Shown piece by piece: positions 1 through 8,025 of a DNA stretch of 64,000 bases. Numbering within the stretch: position 1 is the first letter of the stretch; every line of letters begins with the position of its first letter. A program made the translations under genes and the position numbers. The notes beneath the pieces were generated by a model. That model was not told the origin of the DNA. It ran no database searches and saw only the letters and a program-made list of their open reading frames with translations. This stretch comes from Coemansia sp. RSA 922 (taxonomy: Eukaryota > Kickxellomycota > Kickxellomycetes > Kickxellales > Kickxellaceae), in the NCBI GenBank assembly GCA_027577415.1, contig JANBQS010000009.1:16815-80814 (forward strand). Direction: 5' to 3'.

Positions 1-2412
1 GTCGCCGCACTGGCCCTGCACGCGCCAGTGTGGGCCGACCTCAACGGCGGTCTGCAGCGCATAGCCAAAGTCAACGACGCAGTCACTAATGCACGCAAAG
101 CGCTGGTCGCCGACGTCTCACGCCGCAAGAATGTCGCTGCCTCTGCCGGCGCCGATATCGCTACTGCGCTTGGCCACCGCGTGTGCATTTTGCACATGGA
201 CCATGACTTCCGCCCGCTGTTCGACCATCGCCAAGAGTACCCGACATCAAAATCCATCGACCAGCTCCAGCACCTGCGGCACTTGCAAGGAATGGCCAAC
301 TTGGACAAGGTCGTTGTCGTCACTGGCTACGGCGAGGTCAGTCCTCTGGGTAATGCCGAGACGCGCTGGGAGATGGAAGCGTATGGCGAGTTTTCGCTCG
401 AAGGCTGTATTGAGCTGGCGTGGATCATGGGCCTGATCAAGCATGTGAGCAGCGCAGAGTACACTGGCTGGGTTGACGCCGCATTGGGCGAGCCTATTCG
501 TGACATGGATGTCAAGGCTCGCTACGAAGAGTACATTCTCGCTCATACAGGCATCCGCCTGTTAGAGTCCGCTATGCTTGAGAATCCCGAAAACGATCCT
601 GCCGTCGTGCCTATCTTCCGCGAGCTGCTGATCGAGCATGACTTGCCGCCCTTTGAGGCCAGTGCTGATGAGGCTGCGCAATTCAAGCTGCGCAACGGAG
701 ACTTGGCCGACACCTGGCCCAACCCCGACAATGGAGGCTCGTGGTCTGTTAAGCTCCGCAAGGGCGCCGTGCTAATGGTCCCCAAGGCCCTGCGCTTTGA
801 CCGCCTGGTTGGCGCCCAGCTGCCGACGGGCTGGAACCCTGTGCGCTTTGGCATTCCGCCCGACGTCGTTGATCAAGTAGATCTTGTCACGTGTTTCGCC
901 CTTGTCGCTACTGCCGAGGCCCTGATCCGCTCGGGAATCACCGACCCCTACGAGCTCTACCGCTACTTCCACGTCTCCCAAGTCGGCACTTCGGTGGGTG
1001 CGGGTGCTGGCGGTATCCATGCTATTCGCGCCATGTACCACAAGCGCCTAACGGACAAGCATGTGCAGAGCGACGTTTTGCAAGAGACGTTTGCCAACAC
1101 AACGGCTGCTTGGATCAACATGCTGCTGCTCTCGGCGTCAGGACCTATCAAGATTCCAACCGGTGGGTGTGCTACGTCAGTGCTCTCATTTGACATTTCT
1201 GCTGATACTATTCGCTCTGGCAAGGCTCGTGTTATGCTTGCTGGTGGATTTGAAGGCTTTGTCGAGGAGGGAAGCTACGAGTTTGCGCAGATGGGCGCTA
1301 CCAGCAATGCTGTCGAAGAGGCTGCTTGTGGCCGAGAGCCGTCTGAGATGAGCCGTCCTTGTACTACTACGCGCACGGGCTTTGTCGAGGCACAAGGCGC
1401 TGGCATTGCTGTGCTCATGTCCGCTGCTGCTGCAATCGAGTATGGAGCTCCTATCTACGCCATTCTCGCGCACACTGCTACGGCCACGGATAAGCAAGGA
1501 TCCTCGCTGCCGGCTCCCGGTATGGGCGTACTGACTACCGCACGCGAAGCTGACACTGGCGCTACAAGCGCTTTACTCGACATTTCATATCGCCGCCGCC
1601 AGATCAATCGGGGTCTGAGAGCTGTCGATGCCTGGGAGGCTGAGGAGCGCGCCGACCCGCATCCAGACATGGACGAGAGCATGATCCCGGTTATGGCCGC
1701 TGCTAAGCGCAATCAGGTACTGGACGCGTGGGGTACTGAGTTCTGGCGCACTTGTCCTGACCACATATCGCCGCTGCGTGGTGCTTTGGCTGCCTGGGGT
1801 CTGACGCCCGACGATATTGGATTGGCTTCATTCCACGGTACGGGTACTCATGCCAATGATCGGAACGAGTCTATGGTCCTCAACGCACAGCTACACAAGC
1901 TTGGTCGTACTCCGGGCTTTGCCGTACCAGCCGTATGCCAAAAGCATCTGACTGGTCATCCAAAGGGTCCCGCTGCTGCGTGGATGCTCAACGGCGCGCT
2001 GCAGAGTTTGCGTACTGGCATTGTGCCTGGAAACCGCAACGCCGATAACATTGACAATAACCTTAAGCACGAGTTTATCGTCTATCCGTCGCGCCCTATC
2101 CACACCCCAAAGATCAAAGCCGCCTTGCTAAAGTCCTTTGGCTTTGGACAAGTCGGTGCTGAGCTGCTAGTCGTTCACCCGGATTATTTGCTGGCTACGT
2201 TGACTGAGGAGCAGCTCAACGATTACAACGCTCGTGTGGGTCTTCGTGAGACCCAGTCTTACCGCTACTGGCAAGACACATTTGCCGGCAACCATTCGCT
2301 GGTGCAAGTCAAGAGCTCTCCTCCATTTACTCCTGAACAAGAAGAGCGCGTCTATCTCGACCCGCTATCTCGCGCCACATATGATGCAAAGACCAAATCG
2401 TATCATTTTTAA
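1..2412 (+). CDS. FAS2: Fatty acid synthase alpha subunit, C-terminal ketosynthase part (5' end outside window)
   Basis: The reading frame is open from base 1, so the true start lies upstream. The product condenses malonyl-ACP with the growing acyl chain in the cytosolic type I fungal FAS. The KR-KS linker motif (PVWADLNGG) comes first, then a full ketosynthase domain over about the first 720 residues seen. The active-site Cys lies in PTGGCATS (codon 1168-1170). The two catalytic His are in SFHGTGTHAND (1834-1836) and KHLTGHPKG (1957-1959). The reading ends 80 residues after the KS, at KTKSYHF-stop. Fungal alpha subunits usually continue with a phosphopantetheinyl-transferase domain of about 120 residues. 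The sequence after 2412 is AT-rich, has stops in all frames and shows no obvious exon, so that domain appears absent here. Family assignment is certain; the missing domain is read directly but transcripts were not seen. Confidence 0.96.
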   Translation, partial: VAALALHAPVWADLNGGLQRIAKVNDAVTNARKALVADVSRRKNVAASAGADIATALGHRVCILHMDHDFRPLFDHRQEYPTSKSIDQLQHLRHLQGMANLDKVVVVTGYGEVSPLGNAETRWEMEAYGEFSLEGCIELAWIMGLIKHVSSAEYTGWVDAALGEPIRDMDVKARYEEYILAHTGIRLLESAMLENPENDPAVVPIFRELLIEHDLPPFEASADEAAQFKLRNGDLADTWPNPDNGGSWSVKLRKGAVLMVPKALRFDRLVGAQLPTGWNPVRFGIPPDVVDQVDLVTCFALVATAEALIRSGITDPYELYRYFHVSQVGTSVGAGAGGIHAIRAMYHKRLTDKHVQSDVLQETFANTTAAWINMLLLSASGPIKIPTGGCATSVLSFDISADTIRSGKARVMLAGGFEGFVEEGSYEFAQMGATSNAVEEAACGREPSEMSRPCTTTRTGFVEAQGAGIAVLMSAAAAIEYGAPIYAILAHTATATDKQGSSLPAPGMGVLTTAREADTGATSALLDISYRRRQINRGLRAVDAWEAEERADPHPDMDESMIPVMAAAKRNQVLDAWGTEFWRTCPDHISPLRGALAAWGLTPDDIGLASFHGTGTHANDRNESMVLNAQLHKLGRTPGFAVPAVCQKHLTGHPKGPAAAWMLNGALQSLRTGIVPGNRNADNIDNNLKHEFIVYPSRPIHTPKIKAALLKSFGFGQVGAELLVVHPDYLLATLTEEQLNDYNARVGLRETQSYRYWQDTFAGNHSLVQVKSSPPFTPEQEERVYLDPLSRATYDAKTKSYHF

Positions 2413-2942
2413 CTATAATTACACTCAATGATATTTATTAAAAGCCAGTACAATCCACGCTGTTTTTATGACAGATATCTCTCTAGCCATCTACATCAAA
2501 TAGTGTGTTGGGACGCACTGAGCCGTAAAATAGGAGTCGACGTTCTTTAGTTTGTTATTACTTACATCTGCTTATTTACTATACCTTTTATTTGCTTACT
2601 CTTCCTATTATACTCGCTCCTATACCTACTCGTAAACAACCTTCACGGATTAATGGAGGTTGTTAATGTAAACGTGTTCTATATTGTGTCTATTTCAAAC
2701 TACCAATGCCAAAATACCTAGTCTAATAGAGTAGTGAGCTATAGAACGGCTACTTTTGATAACAGCGAGCCTAAGGAACCACGTCTGAAACCCCTGTGTG
2801 ACTATAGCGGGTGATGCAAGACCAAAAGCAGGTGGATGTTTTAAGTGTGACATATGTCTTGGGCGTCATAGGATGCAGTACTTTTGCAGCGTCATATCTC
2901 ATGCTACCAGCTATGATTGCAAAATATTATGTTTAGTCATTA
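2413..2942. other. Intergenic, no gene seen
   Basis: AT-rich spacer between FAS2 and the next short gene. The only structure seen is an inverted repeat at about 2635-2665 (arms AACAACCT / AGGTTGTT). The 67-codon ORF at 2798 lacks any recognisable domain or promoter and is not called. Confidence 0.6.
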
Positions 2943-3284
2943 CTATGTACTCCACTCACTCCTCAAATAAACAACAGGTACACCCCCATTTTTCTCTGTA
3001 GCCTGCTCTGCGTCAAAAGTATTTGCAATAGGATTAGTTCCCGAAAAACAATCTGCATGGGTAAGGTGGGCAGTTGTTACTTTTGAGAATATATTCCACG
3101 CGCACACTTCACTGGTCCTTTGAACTCTATCTACAAAAACGGCAACAGTTTCTCCACCCTCACGGACGTATTCTATGCTTTTATGTTGATTTTTGAGCGA
3201 TGGTGTCACAACGCGGTATTCAACCTTGATGTTGTAATTTACACCAGGGACTCTGTCTTCTATTGGTGGTAATGGTAATGACAT
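2943..3284 (-). CDS. Short hypothetical protein, 113 aa (member of a fast-evolving ~100-aa family)
   Basis: I do not recognise a named family. The ATG at 3284 is preceded by a TATA-like box about 95 bases upstream (3374-3381 on the opposite strand), the spacing seen for other short genes here. The product is soluble, without signal peptide or membrane segment. It begins with a Pro-rich leader (PLPPIEDRVPG), then alternating beta-like segments (IKVEYRVV, KSIEYV), a probable helix (ETVAVFVDRVQ) and a closing strand (VPVVYL). That layout resembles the products at 6313 and 17151, which suggests one divergent family with a small beta-grasp-like fold. The fold is an inference from pattern only. The gene is convergent with FAS2. 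Confidence 0.55.
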   Translation of the reverse strand: MSLPLPPIEDRVPGVNYNIKVEYRVVTPSLKNQHKSIEYVREGGETVAVFVDRVQRTSEVCAWNIFSKVTTAHLTHADCFSGTNPIANTFDAEQATEKNGGVPVVYLRSEWST

Positions 3285-3906
3285 GGTAAGTTTTCAAGGA
3301 TTCTATGCTAGTCAAAAAGGAATAGTTGGAATGGGATGGAGAAACAAATTATTCCCGTCGCCAGTGCGTTCTTATTTTATAGTCGGGCAGCCCTATTGAC
3401 GGAAGGAATTATTTTCTAGCTCTTGCCTACAAAAATAGTCTTAACCCGTTGACTGATAGCTAGCCTATCTTTTTTGTTTTGGAGGGATACGTGTCAAATA
3501 CGTCATAAAGTAGTAGAAAATGACGTACAAACGGACTATTTTTTTTTCCTTTGGTTGTCTCCCAATAAGCACAATCACGTCATACATTGTACAATTTTCC
3601 TTTTGAAAAATAGGGCCCCAAAGGAAGTGCTTGCCTTTGTTGAAGAAGAAAAGGCGCACTCGAGCTCTGTTTCGCATCCATGTTCGTCGGCTTTCTTTGA
3701 AGAACTGCACGAGTGCTTTGTATGCTTTCGGTTGGGGGTAGTGCTAAAATAGGTTCTTCTGCTTTTTGGTGCTGACAAATAGCATTCACAAGCTGTCCTT
3801 TTTTCCAGTTTGTCGAAAAAGGGGGGAGAGGCAAACTTTACCAGTTTTTTCAAATGAAGAAATACAACATGATGCTCTCTTGCTTTTCTTTAGATTTCCT
3901 TTTTAA
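3285..3906. other. Intergenic, low-complexity, no gene called
   Basis: Contains T and A tracts and overlapping ORFs on both strands (3465-3853). These translate to Ser/Lys-rich sequence without domain, and they mirror each other across strands as simple-sequence ORFs do. The first 150 bases probably hold the promoter of the minus-strand gene ending at 3284. Confidence 0.5.
3374..3381 (-). promoter_or_regulatory. TATA-like box for the gene at 2943-3284
   Basis: TATAAAAT on the minus strand, about 95 bases 5' of the ATG at 3284. Similar distances occur before the other short genes in the window. Confidence 0.5.
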
Positions 3907-3945
3907 AAAATTATAAGTTAGCTAGACGCTAACAAGCAGTGGGTT

Positions 3946-4131
3946 ATGCCGACGCTTACGTCTACAGCTGCCAGAGGCCGCGGTGCTGCTAGGGCTGCTG
4001 TGGCTGTGGCTGTGGCTGTGGCTGTTACTGCGGCGCCTGAGCGTACTTTTTTGATGACGTTGCGTTCTGCTCGTAGGAGTGACTTGGCTTCTGATGCGCA
4101 GCCTTTGTCCAAGCGTCCTCGTCATGGCTAG
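3946..4131 (+). pseudogene. Fanzor C-terminal tail fragment (copy A)
   Basis: Sixty-one codons equivalent to the Ala/Val-rich, Arg-rich C-terminus of copies B and C, ending RSARRSDLASDAQP..PRHG-stop. A (GTGGCT)n run encodes a Val-Ala repeat. All RuvC and zinc-finger motifs are missing. It could still be read as a small basic peptide, but nothing suggests it is used. Confidence 0.75.
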
Positions 4132-4236
4132 CCCTGAACCACCACCACCACCAACTACTACTGTACAATCTATCCGACGAGTTATCGCTTCGTTGACACG
4201 CCCCTTCGGGCAAGATGACTTGATTGAATTTTCAAT
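4132..4236 (+). ncRNA. Conserved structured 3' tail of the Fanzor element, candidate omega-RNA scaffold (copy A)
   Basis: Non-coding sequence after the stop codon is kept in all three copies while the coding part is not. Two hairpins recur. One is GACGA..TCGTY with a 9-base loop. The other is GCCC..GGGC with loop CTTC here, CTT in copy B and ACTC in copy C. Loop changes with a fixed stem, and a T/C change that keeps G-U or G-C pairing, argue for RNA structure. In the TnpB/Fanzor family the guide RNA scaffold lies at this position and the guide comes from flanking DNA beyond the end. Function here is inferred. Confidence 0.4.
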
Positions 4237-4286
4237 TATTTTTACAATTTTAAAACAAATTATAACAAGAAAAATACTTTAGATTT

Positions 4287-5387
4287 TCAGTGGTAGGGTT
4301 TTTCGAAATTGAATAGCCGAGGCGCGTTGAGCAATATCAGCGTTGCGCCAATCATTAGTAGTGGCACGTAGTCCATGAAATAGAACATTATTTCGTTGCT
4401 CCTTGCCACATTATCCAGAGACACAAAAGTCCGACTGGCCATGAATCCCGCCCAGAGCGCCAGTAATAGCAAAGGCAAAATAGCAGCAACGATATGCTTG
4501 CGGTAATTAACTGACCCCTCTCTTGCGACGATTTGTGCAGCAGCCATCGCCATGACCAGCGATATCACCAGTACGACAAACACGACAGCCTGCACCATGT
4601 GCAGCCCCGCAGTGGTAGCCTTTGTAGGATCGCCGTTAAACATGACTACGACAGCCGCCACTGTCAGAGCCAACAAACACAGCGATAGTAGGCGTGATAC
4701 GGCCTTGGCAAATATCTGCTTCGCCGTAATCCGCGGGTCGAAATGTGCGCTTAAATCGAGAACCATCACCGATAACAGGTGGCAAAGTTGAACACCAGCA
4801 TGGTAGTTGAAGAACATTGATGCACGGTAAATCGCCGTAGCAACTCCATCGCTGGTTGCGTAGCCGATAGATGCGCGGAGAACCAGACTGAGCGCCACCT
4901 CGAGCATTGCTAGCACGCCGTCGAGGAACCCGGGGTTTCTCCATCCAATCGTCGACATCAAAAGTAGCCCGCTCAGTATGAGTGCAATTCCGCTTACTGA
5001 CCAGGCCGCCACCGCATTGGGAATGTTTGTCAGCCAGTCGCGTGCCCTAATGCAGTTTGTGGTCGGGCAGAATATTGTTGGCAAGTCATGCTTAGCCTGA
5101 CCGCCATCTTTGTCATTGTCGTTGGCCACTGTATCGCGGTTGTTGGCCAGAGCCGCTACCGGGTTGGATGAAGTGCTGGTAGTGCAGCTGGATGATGTCG
5201 TAGTGCTCGGTAGCAGCGTGGTTGTGGAAAATGTGGGTAGAGTTGTATACACTACGGTCGGAGTGACTTTTGCGTCGGGAAGTCGTCCGTTACGTGTAGG
5301 GAATGGCGCTGGCACAACTGCTGTTGGCCGAGGAATGCATTTTGATACGCTGAGAACAGTCAGAGAAACTGCGGATGAGATGTACAT
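4287..5387 (-). CDS. Seven-TM membrane protein with Ser/Thr-rich N-terminus, RTA1-like family (paralog 1)
   Basis: The ATG at 5387 is chosen because the in-frame region upstream is pyrimidine-rich and reads like 5' UTR. The 366-aa product has a possible signal peptide (MYISSAVSLTVLSVS), about 100 residues rich in Ser, Thr and Pro, then the motif CPTTNCIRARDWLTNIP, then about seven hydrophobic segments. It ends with MASRTFVSLDNVARSNEIMF and a final helix. Two shorter paralogs at 15633 and 17516 share the C..CI...DWLT..P and SR.F..LD..AR.SE motifs. The layout (YRA..FFNY after TM3, then the SR.F..LD motif before TM7) recalls fungal RTA1-like transporters, but the match is only at pattern level. 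Probably plasma membrane. Confidence 0.75.
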   Translation of the reverse strand: MYISSAVSLTVLSVSKCIPRPTAVVPAPFPTRNGRLPDAKVTPTVVYTTLPTFSTTTLLPSTTTSSSCTTSTSSNPVAALANNRDTVANDNDKDGGQAKHDLPTIFCPTTNCIRARDWLTNIPNAVAAWSVSGIALILSGLLLMSTIGWRNPGFLDGVLAMLEVALSLVLRASIGYATSDGVATAIYRASMFFNYHAGVQLCHLLSVMVLDLSAHFDPRITAKQIFAKAVSRLLSLCLLALTVAAVVVMFNGDPTKATTAGLHMVQAVVFVVLVISLVMAMAAAQIVAREGSVNYRKHIVAAILPLLLLALWAGFMASRTFVSLDNVARSNEIMFYFMDYVPLLMIGATLILLNAPRLFNFEKPYH

Positions 5388-5426
5388 TGTCGTATGTATG
5401 TGGGAGTATGTCGGATGATGAGTGAG

Positions 5427-5477
5427 GATGCAAAAAAAATGAAGGATGCAAAAAAATGAGAGATGCAAAAAAATGGT
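5427..5477. repeat. Short tandem repeat in 5' leader of the 7-TM gene
   Basis: Three imperfect copies of a 16-18 base unit built on GATGCAAAAAAATGA lie in tandem just upstream of the start codon at 5387 (minus strand). Confidence 0.7.
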
Positions 5478-5558
5478 AAAAGGGCGTATGCAGATAGAGC
5501 GAAGAGACAAGAAGAGTATTGCTTTGCTGGCTCCGCCCACTCCCCTATTAATATACAC

Positions 5559-6312
5559 TGCTATGTTTAGCAGAGTCTCCTAACGCAAATGACAGCTTCT
5601 TCAATCTTGCGGATGGGGGGTACTCTTTATGCTTCTTTGCGGCTTTTCAATAAAAAGAGGTGGATCTTTCTTTCTGGAACACGCAAAAAGAGCTAGGCAC
5701 TTCCCCCCCTTTTTGCCACATCCGATTGGCTCATTCGATTTTTTGATGCAGAGCTAGAAAGAAGTGGATCAAAAAATTGGAAGGGATGGACATTCTTTGT
5801 AGGGAGGATGAACCCTTGCATTGACACAAAGCTCCGCTAAGGGCTTTTTTTGGTATACCAAACAGGAATTCTCAATGAACCACGTAGGACTGAGTGTACT
5901 TGGCAGCTTGATATTTTTCCAGTTGCAAAGCGCTTTGGATGGATCCGCTTTACAAGATGCCCCTCTAAAGCACAGAAATCAGCACACTTATTGCTGACCA
6001 GGGTTGGTCGCTTTCATCCAATGCAAGCAAAGGTGGGCATACTCTTTTCCCAATCTCAGACCCCTCCTCAAAAGACGCCCTTTCTCGACTCGACTCGACT
6101 CAAGCGTTCGACTGTCAAAGGAAGGAGTATCAGAGGCTGACAATCAAATTTCTGGCCACCTGAGTGGGCGTTGATTTGGCAATGACTGTGGCAGTCAACG
6201 CTTTTTTTGAAAAGCAAAAGCGTATAGCCACCCTTTAAAAGAGAGCGCAAAGTGCATACAATTTTCTTCCTGTTCTTTACCCTTCCAACATTATTGTCAT
6301 TTTTATAATCTA
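5559..6312. other. Intergenic / promoter region, no gene called
   Basis: Holds the upstream region of the minus-strand 7-TM gene and the leader of the plus-strand gene at 6313 (TTTAAAAG at about 6234 could serve as its TATA box). A 96-codon ORF at 5850 shows no coding character. Confidence 0.5.
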
Positions 6313-6633
6313 ATGCCCCATCTTCTGAATCCTTACAAATACTGCGTTCAGGTAGTCCACAAGAGAGGAATACACCACGAAAGCCCACTATTTATGTACT
6401 TTAACCAGAGTTGTTCAGTCCAGTGGTTTAAGTATAAAGTCAGGGAAAGGGCGAAAGAACAATCGATTGATCATTTTGAAGAAGAGTTTTACGTGGTTGC
6501 GGAAACATGCGAAATATATAAAGAAACGGACATTATTGATTTTGAGTTGCTCACAAAGAATCATAATCCTTGGTTGGAGCGAGATGTTATAAGGATAGAC
6601 ACTCGTCCACTTAACTACACTTTCTCAGGATGA
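6313..6633 (+). CDS. Short hypothetical protein, 106 aa (same loose family as 2943 and 17151)
   Basis: No named family recognised. The product has beta-like segments (KYCVQVVH, PLFMYF), a Lys/Arg-rich helix (FKYKVRERAKEQ), then HFEEEFYVV and a C-terminal part NPWLERDVIRIDTRP. The 17151 product ends NPCLGTDDCNVIVYYTQP after a similar EEF segment, so the two look like diverged paralogs. No signal peptide or membrane segment. The first ATG after a pyrimidine-rich leader is used. Confidence 0.55.
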   Translation: MPHLLNPYKYCVQVVHKRGIHHESPLFMYFNQSCSVQWFKYKVRERAKEQSIDHFEEEFYVVAETCEIYKETDIIDFELLTKNHNPWLERDVIRIDTRPLNYTFSG

Positions 6634-7137
6634 CTGTAACAACATGTAGATATGTAGTAACTAGCTTATTTGGCGTCAGCCTAAGGTTACCGTTCTAATG
6701 TCTCGTATTATTAAATAATAAAGGCTATAAGAACCGATGTTAATGAAACCTAAGCCGGTATGCCGTGCACGGTTCCTTTAGTAAATAAGGTCGTGGCGCA
6801 GTAGCACTAGTTGTCAACATTAAAGGTTTGTTCAATTGGGCGGTAGACTGATCACGTGACCGACGTGTGGGTGGGATCGTTTGCCAATGCGATCCGTCGA
6901 TCCTACACCTAGAAGCAGGAGAAAATGTCAAGTGTGGACCTTAGCCAGCTCTGAGGCAAAGTACAAGTCACCTACATGTTGCATGTTTCTTTGTTTCAAA
7001 GCAAGCAAGCACATTTCCCAACACCAATTTTTGCTTCTTTTGCATTTTCTGAGGAAAATATTTTGTGCTAGTCTGCACAGCTTGCCCTCCTCTGGCTTCT
7101 TGCTGAAAACGGTGGATATCCCCTTCCTCGTCTCTAC
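6634..7137. other. Intergenic, no gene called
   Basis: Spacer before the frameshifted short gene at 7225. ORFs of 60-120 codons here overlap on opposite strands and have no recognisable features. Confidence 0.5.
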
Positions 7138-7145
7138 TATAAAAA
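7138..7145 (+). promoter_or_regulatory. TATA-like box for the gene at 7225
   Basis: TATAAAAA 80-87 bases before the ATG at 7225, followed by a C/T-rich leader. Confidence 0.5.
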
Positions 7146-7224
7146 GTCGGCTGCGACCACCTCTTGTTTCCTTCAAAATATCTACCAAACACCTTTCACT
7201 TCTCTATCAAAGTATTATTTTAAC

Positions 7225-7614
7225 GATGAGTGAAGTTACTCCCCCCCATTCCTAAATTTTATTTTGGTATTACCTATGGCTGGGATTATGATTGTGGCAA
7301 GAATTGCCTACATGTCTTCCAAAGTGTTAAAGCAGAGGGAATAACAGTTAATGAGGCGGTGAATAAACTAAAGGAGGCTATGAAAAGTCAAGAACGTATT
7401 TCTGAAATCATCCAGGAAATCACGTTGGATGGATGTAAAGACTATGATCCATCGAAAGAGGTTGGTAGAAAAGATGATACATTTATTTCTTGGCACCGAT
7501 GAAAATCTAGAGAAGGCTAAGAAACTCTATGATGATGATGAATATCTGTTTAGAGATGTTCAGGACCTGTCACTACATTATAACCGTATAAAATATGGCC
7601 TCAGCCACTATTAG
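7225..7614 (+). pseudogene. Frameshifted short gene of the ~100-aa family
   Basis: The ATG at 7225 reads MSEVTPPHS-stop because of a run of seven C at 7241-7247. With the neighbouring frame the product continues PIPKFYFGITYGWDYD..., then VNEAVNKLKEAMKSQERI (helix), to about 7490. There the sense shifts again to a third frame, reading LGTDENLEKAKKLYDDDEYL, and stops at 7614. Two shifts in a short ORF suggest decay. A sequencing error in the C run could account for the first shift. The start of the protein and its beta-beta-helix layout resemble the intact short genes nearby. An intron is not a good explanation because no GT..AG pair of plausible length spans either shift. Confidence 0.6.
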
Positions 7615-7660
7615 TATGAGTGATTATATGTAATCACAAATAAACTCAATTAGCAATCTA

Positions 7661-7838
7661 CTGCTCTCACAGTGGGTTTTGCCCTTTTTAGGCTTGATAA
7701 TACATTTAGTTTTATAAGAATTTTAAATAAAACAAGACGCCGCCCCTCTTTCCTTACTCTTGGCTAAACCTGACCATAGCACTGGCCATTTGCATGGGCG
7801 ATGGGTGGGCACCCACTGCTTGTTAGAATCTAGCTAAC
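7661..7838 (-). mobile_element. Small inverted-repeat element (MITE-like) related to the Fanzor element end
   Basis: The complement of this stretch aligns over about 170 bases with 15431-15612, the outer part of Fanzor copy B. Shared landmarks are GTTAGCTAGA.TCTAAC, CAAGCAGTGGGTGCC, GTAAGGAAAGAG.GGC and TTGTTTTATTT. The right end is a clear copy of the element terminus. The left end is a weaker inverted version (AGTGGGTTTTGCCC). It carries no gene. Confidence 0.7.
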
Positions 7839-7931
7839 CTATCAAATACATGCACAACAACACCGGATTAGGCTTGGCGTTAGCTGGCCTTTTCAATTCC
7901 TACAATGAAGCATCGCTTTATGCGAGAATGC

Positions 7932-7938
7932 TATAAAA
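7932..7938 (+). promoter_or_regulatory. TATA box for the HD-domain gene
   Basis: TATAAAA about 90 bases before the ATG at 8026. This supports 8026 rather than the upstream in-frame start at 7966, which would lie within about 35 bases of the box. Confidence 0.55.
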
Positions 7939-8025
7939 GAGTAATATATAGCGCAGCTTATCAAATTGAGAAACAACAACATTTTTTACAACCACTGTTC
8001 GGCCCCATCAACAACTTCTTTTACA

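Larger units (their letters stand above)
3917..4236 (+). mobile_element. Deletion derivative of a Fanzor-carrying element (copy A)
   Basis: The left end GTTAGCTAGACGCTAAC (from 3917) matches the outer end of copy B (complement of 15596-15612). It runs directly into the last 61 codons of the Fanzor reading frame. The junction falls at ATGCC, present both in the element end and in the gene, so a microhomology deletion is likely. The right part (4132-4236) is the shared 3' tail. A 9-base direct repeat, AAATTATAA, sits at 3908-3916 and again at 4257-4265. It could be a target-site duplication, but the AT-rich setting makes chance possible and the exact right end is uncertain. This is a non-autonomous remnant with no nuclease domain. 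Confidence 0.75.

Noticed and set aside
3465..3853. Overlapping ORFs of 80-92 codons on both strands
   Set aside because: Ser/Lys-rich simple sequence, no promoter or domain, and each is the shadow of the other strand.
7966..8025. Upstream in-frame start of the HD-domain gene
   Set aside because: It lies about 35 bases after the TATA box and the extra residues do not match the family; ATG 8026 fits better.
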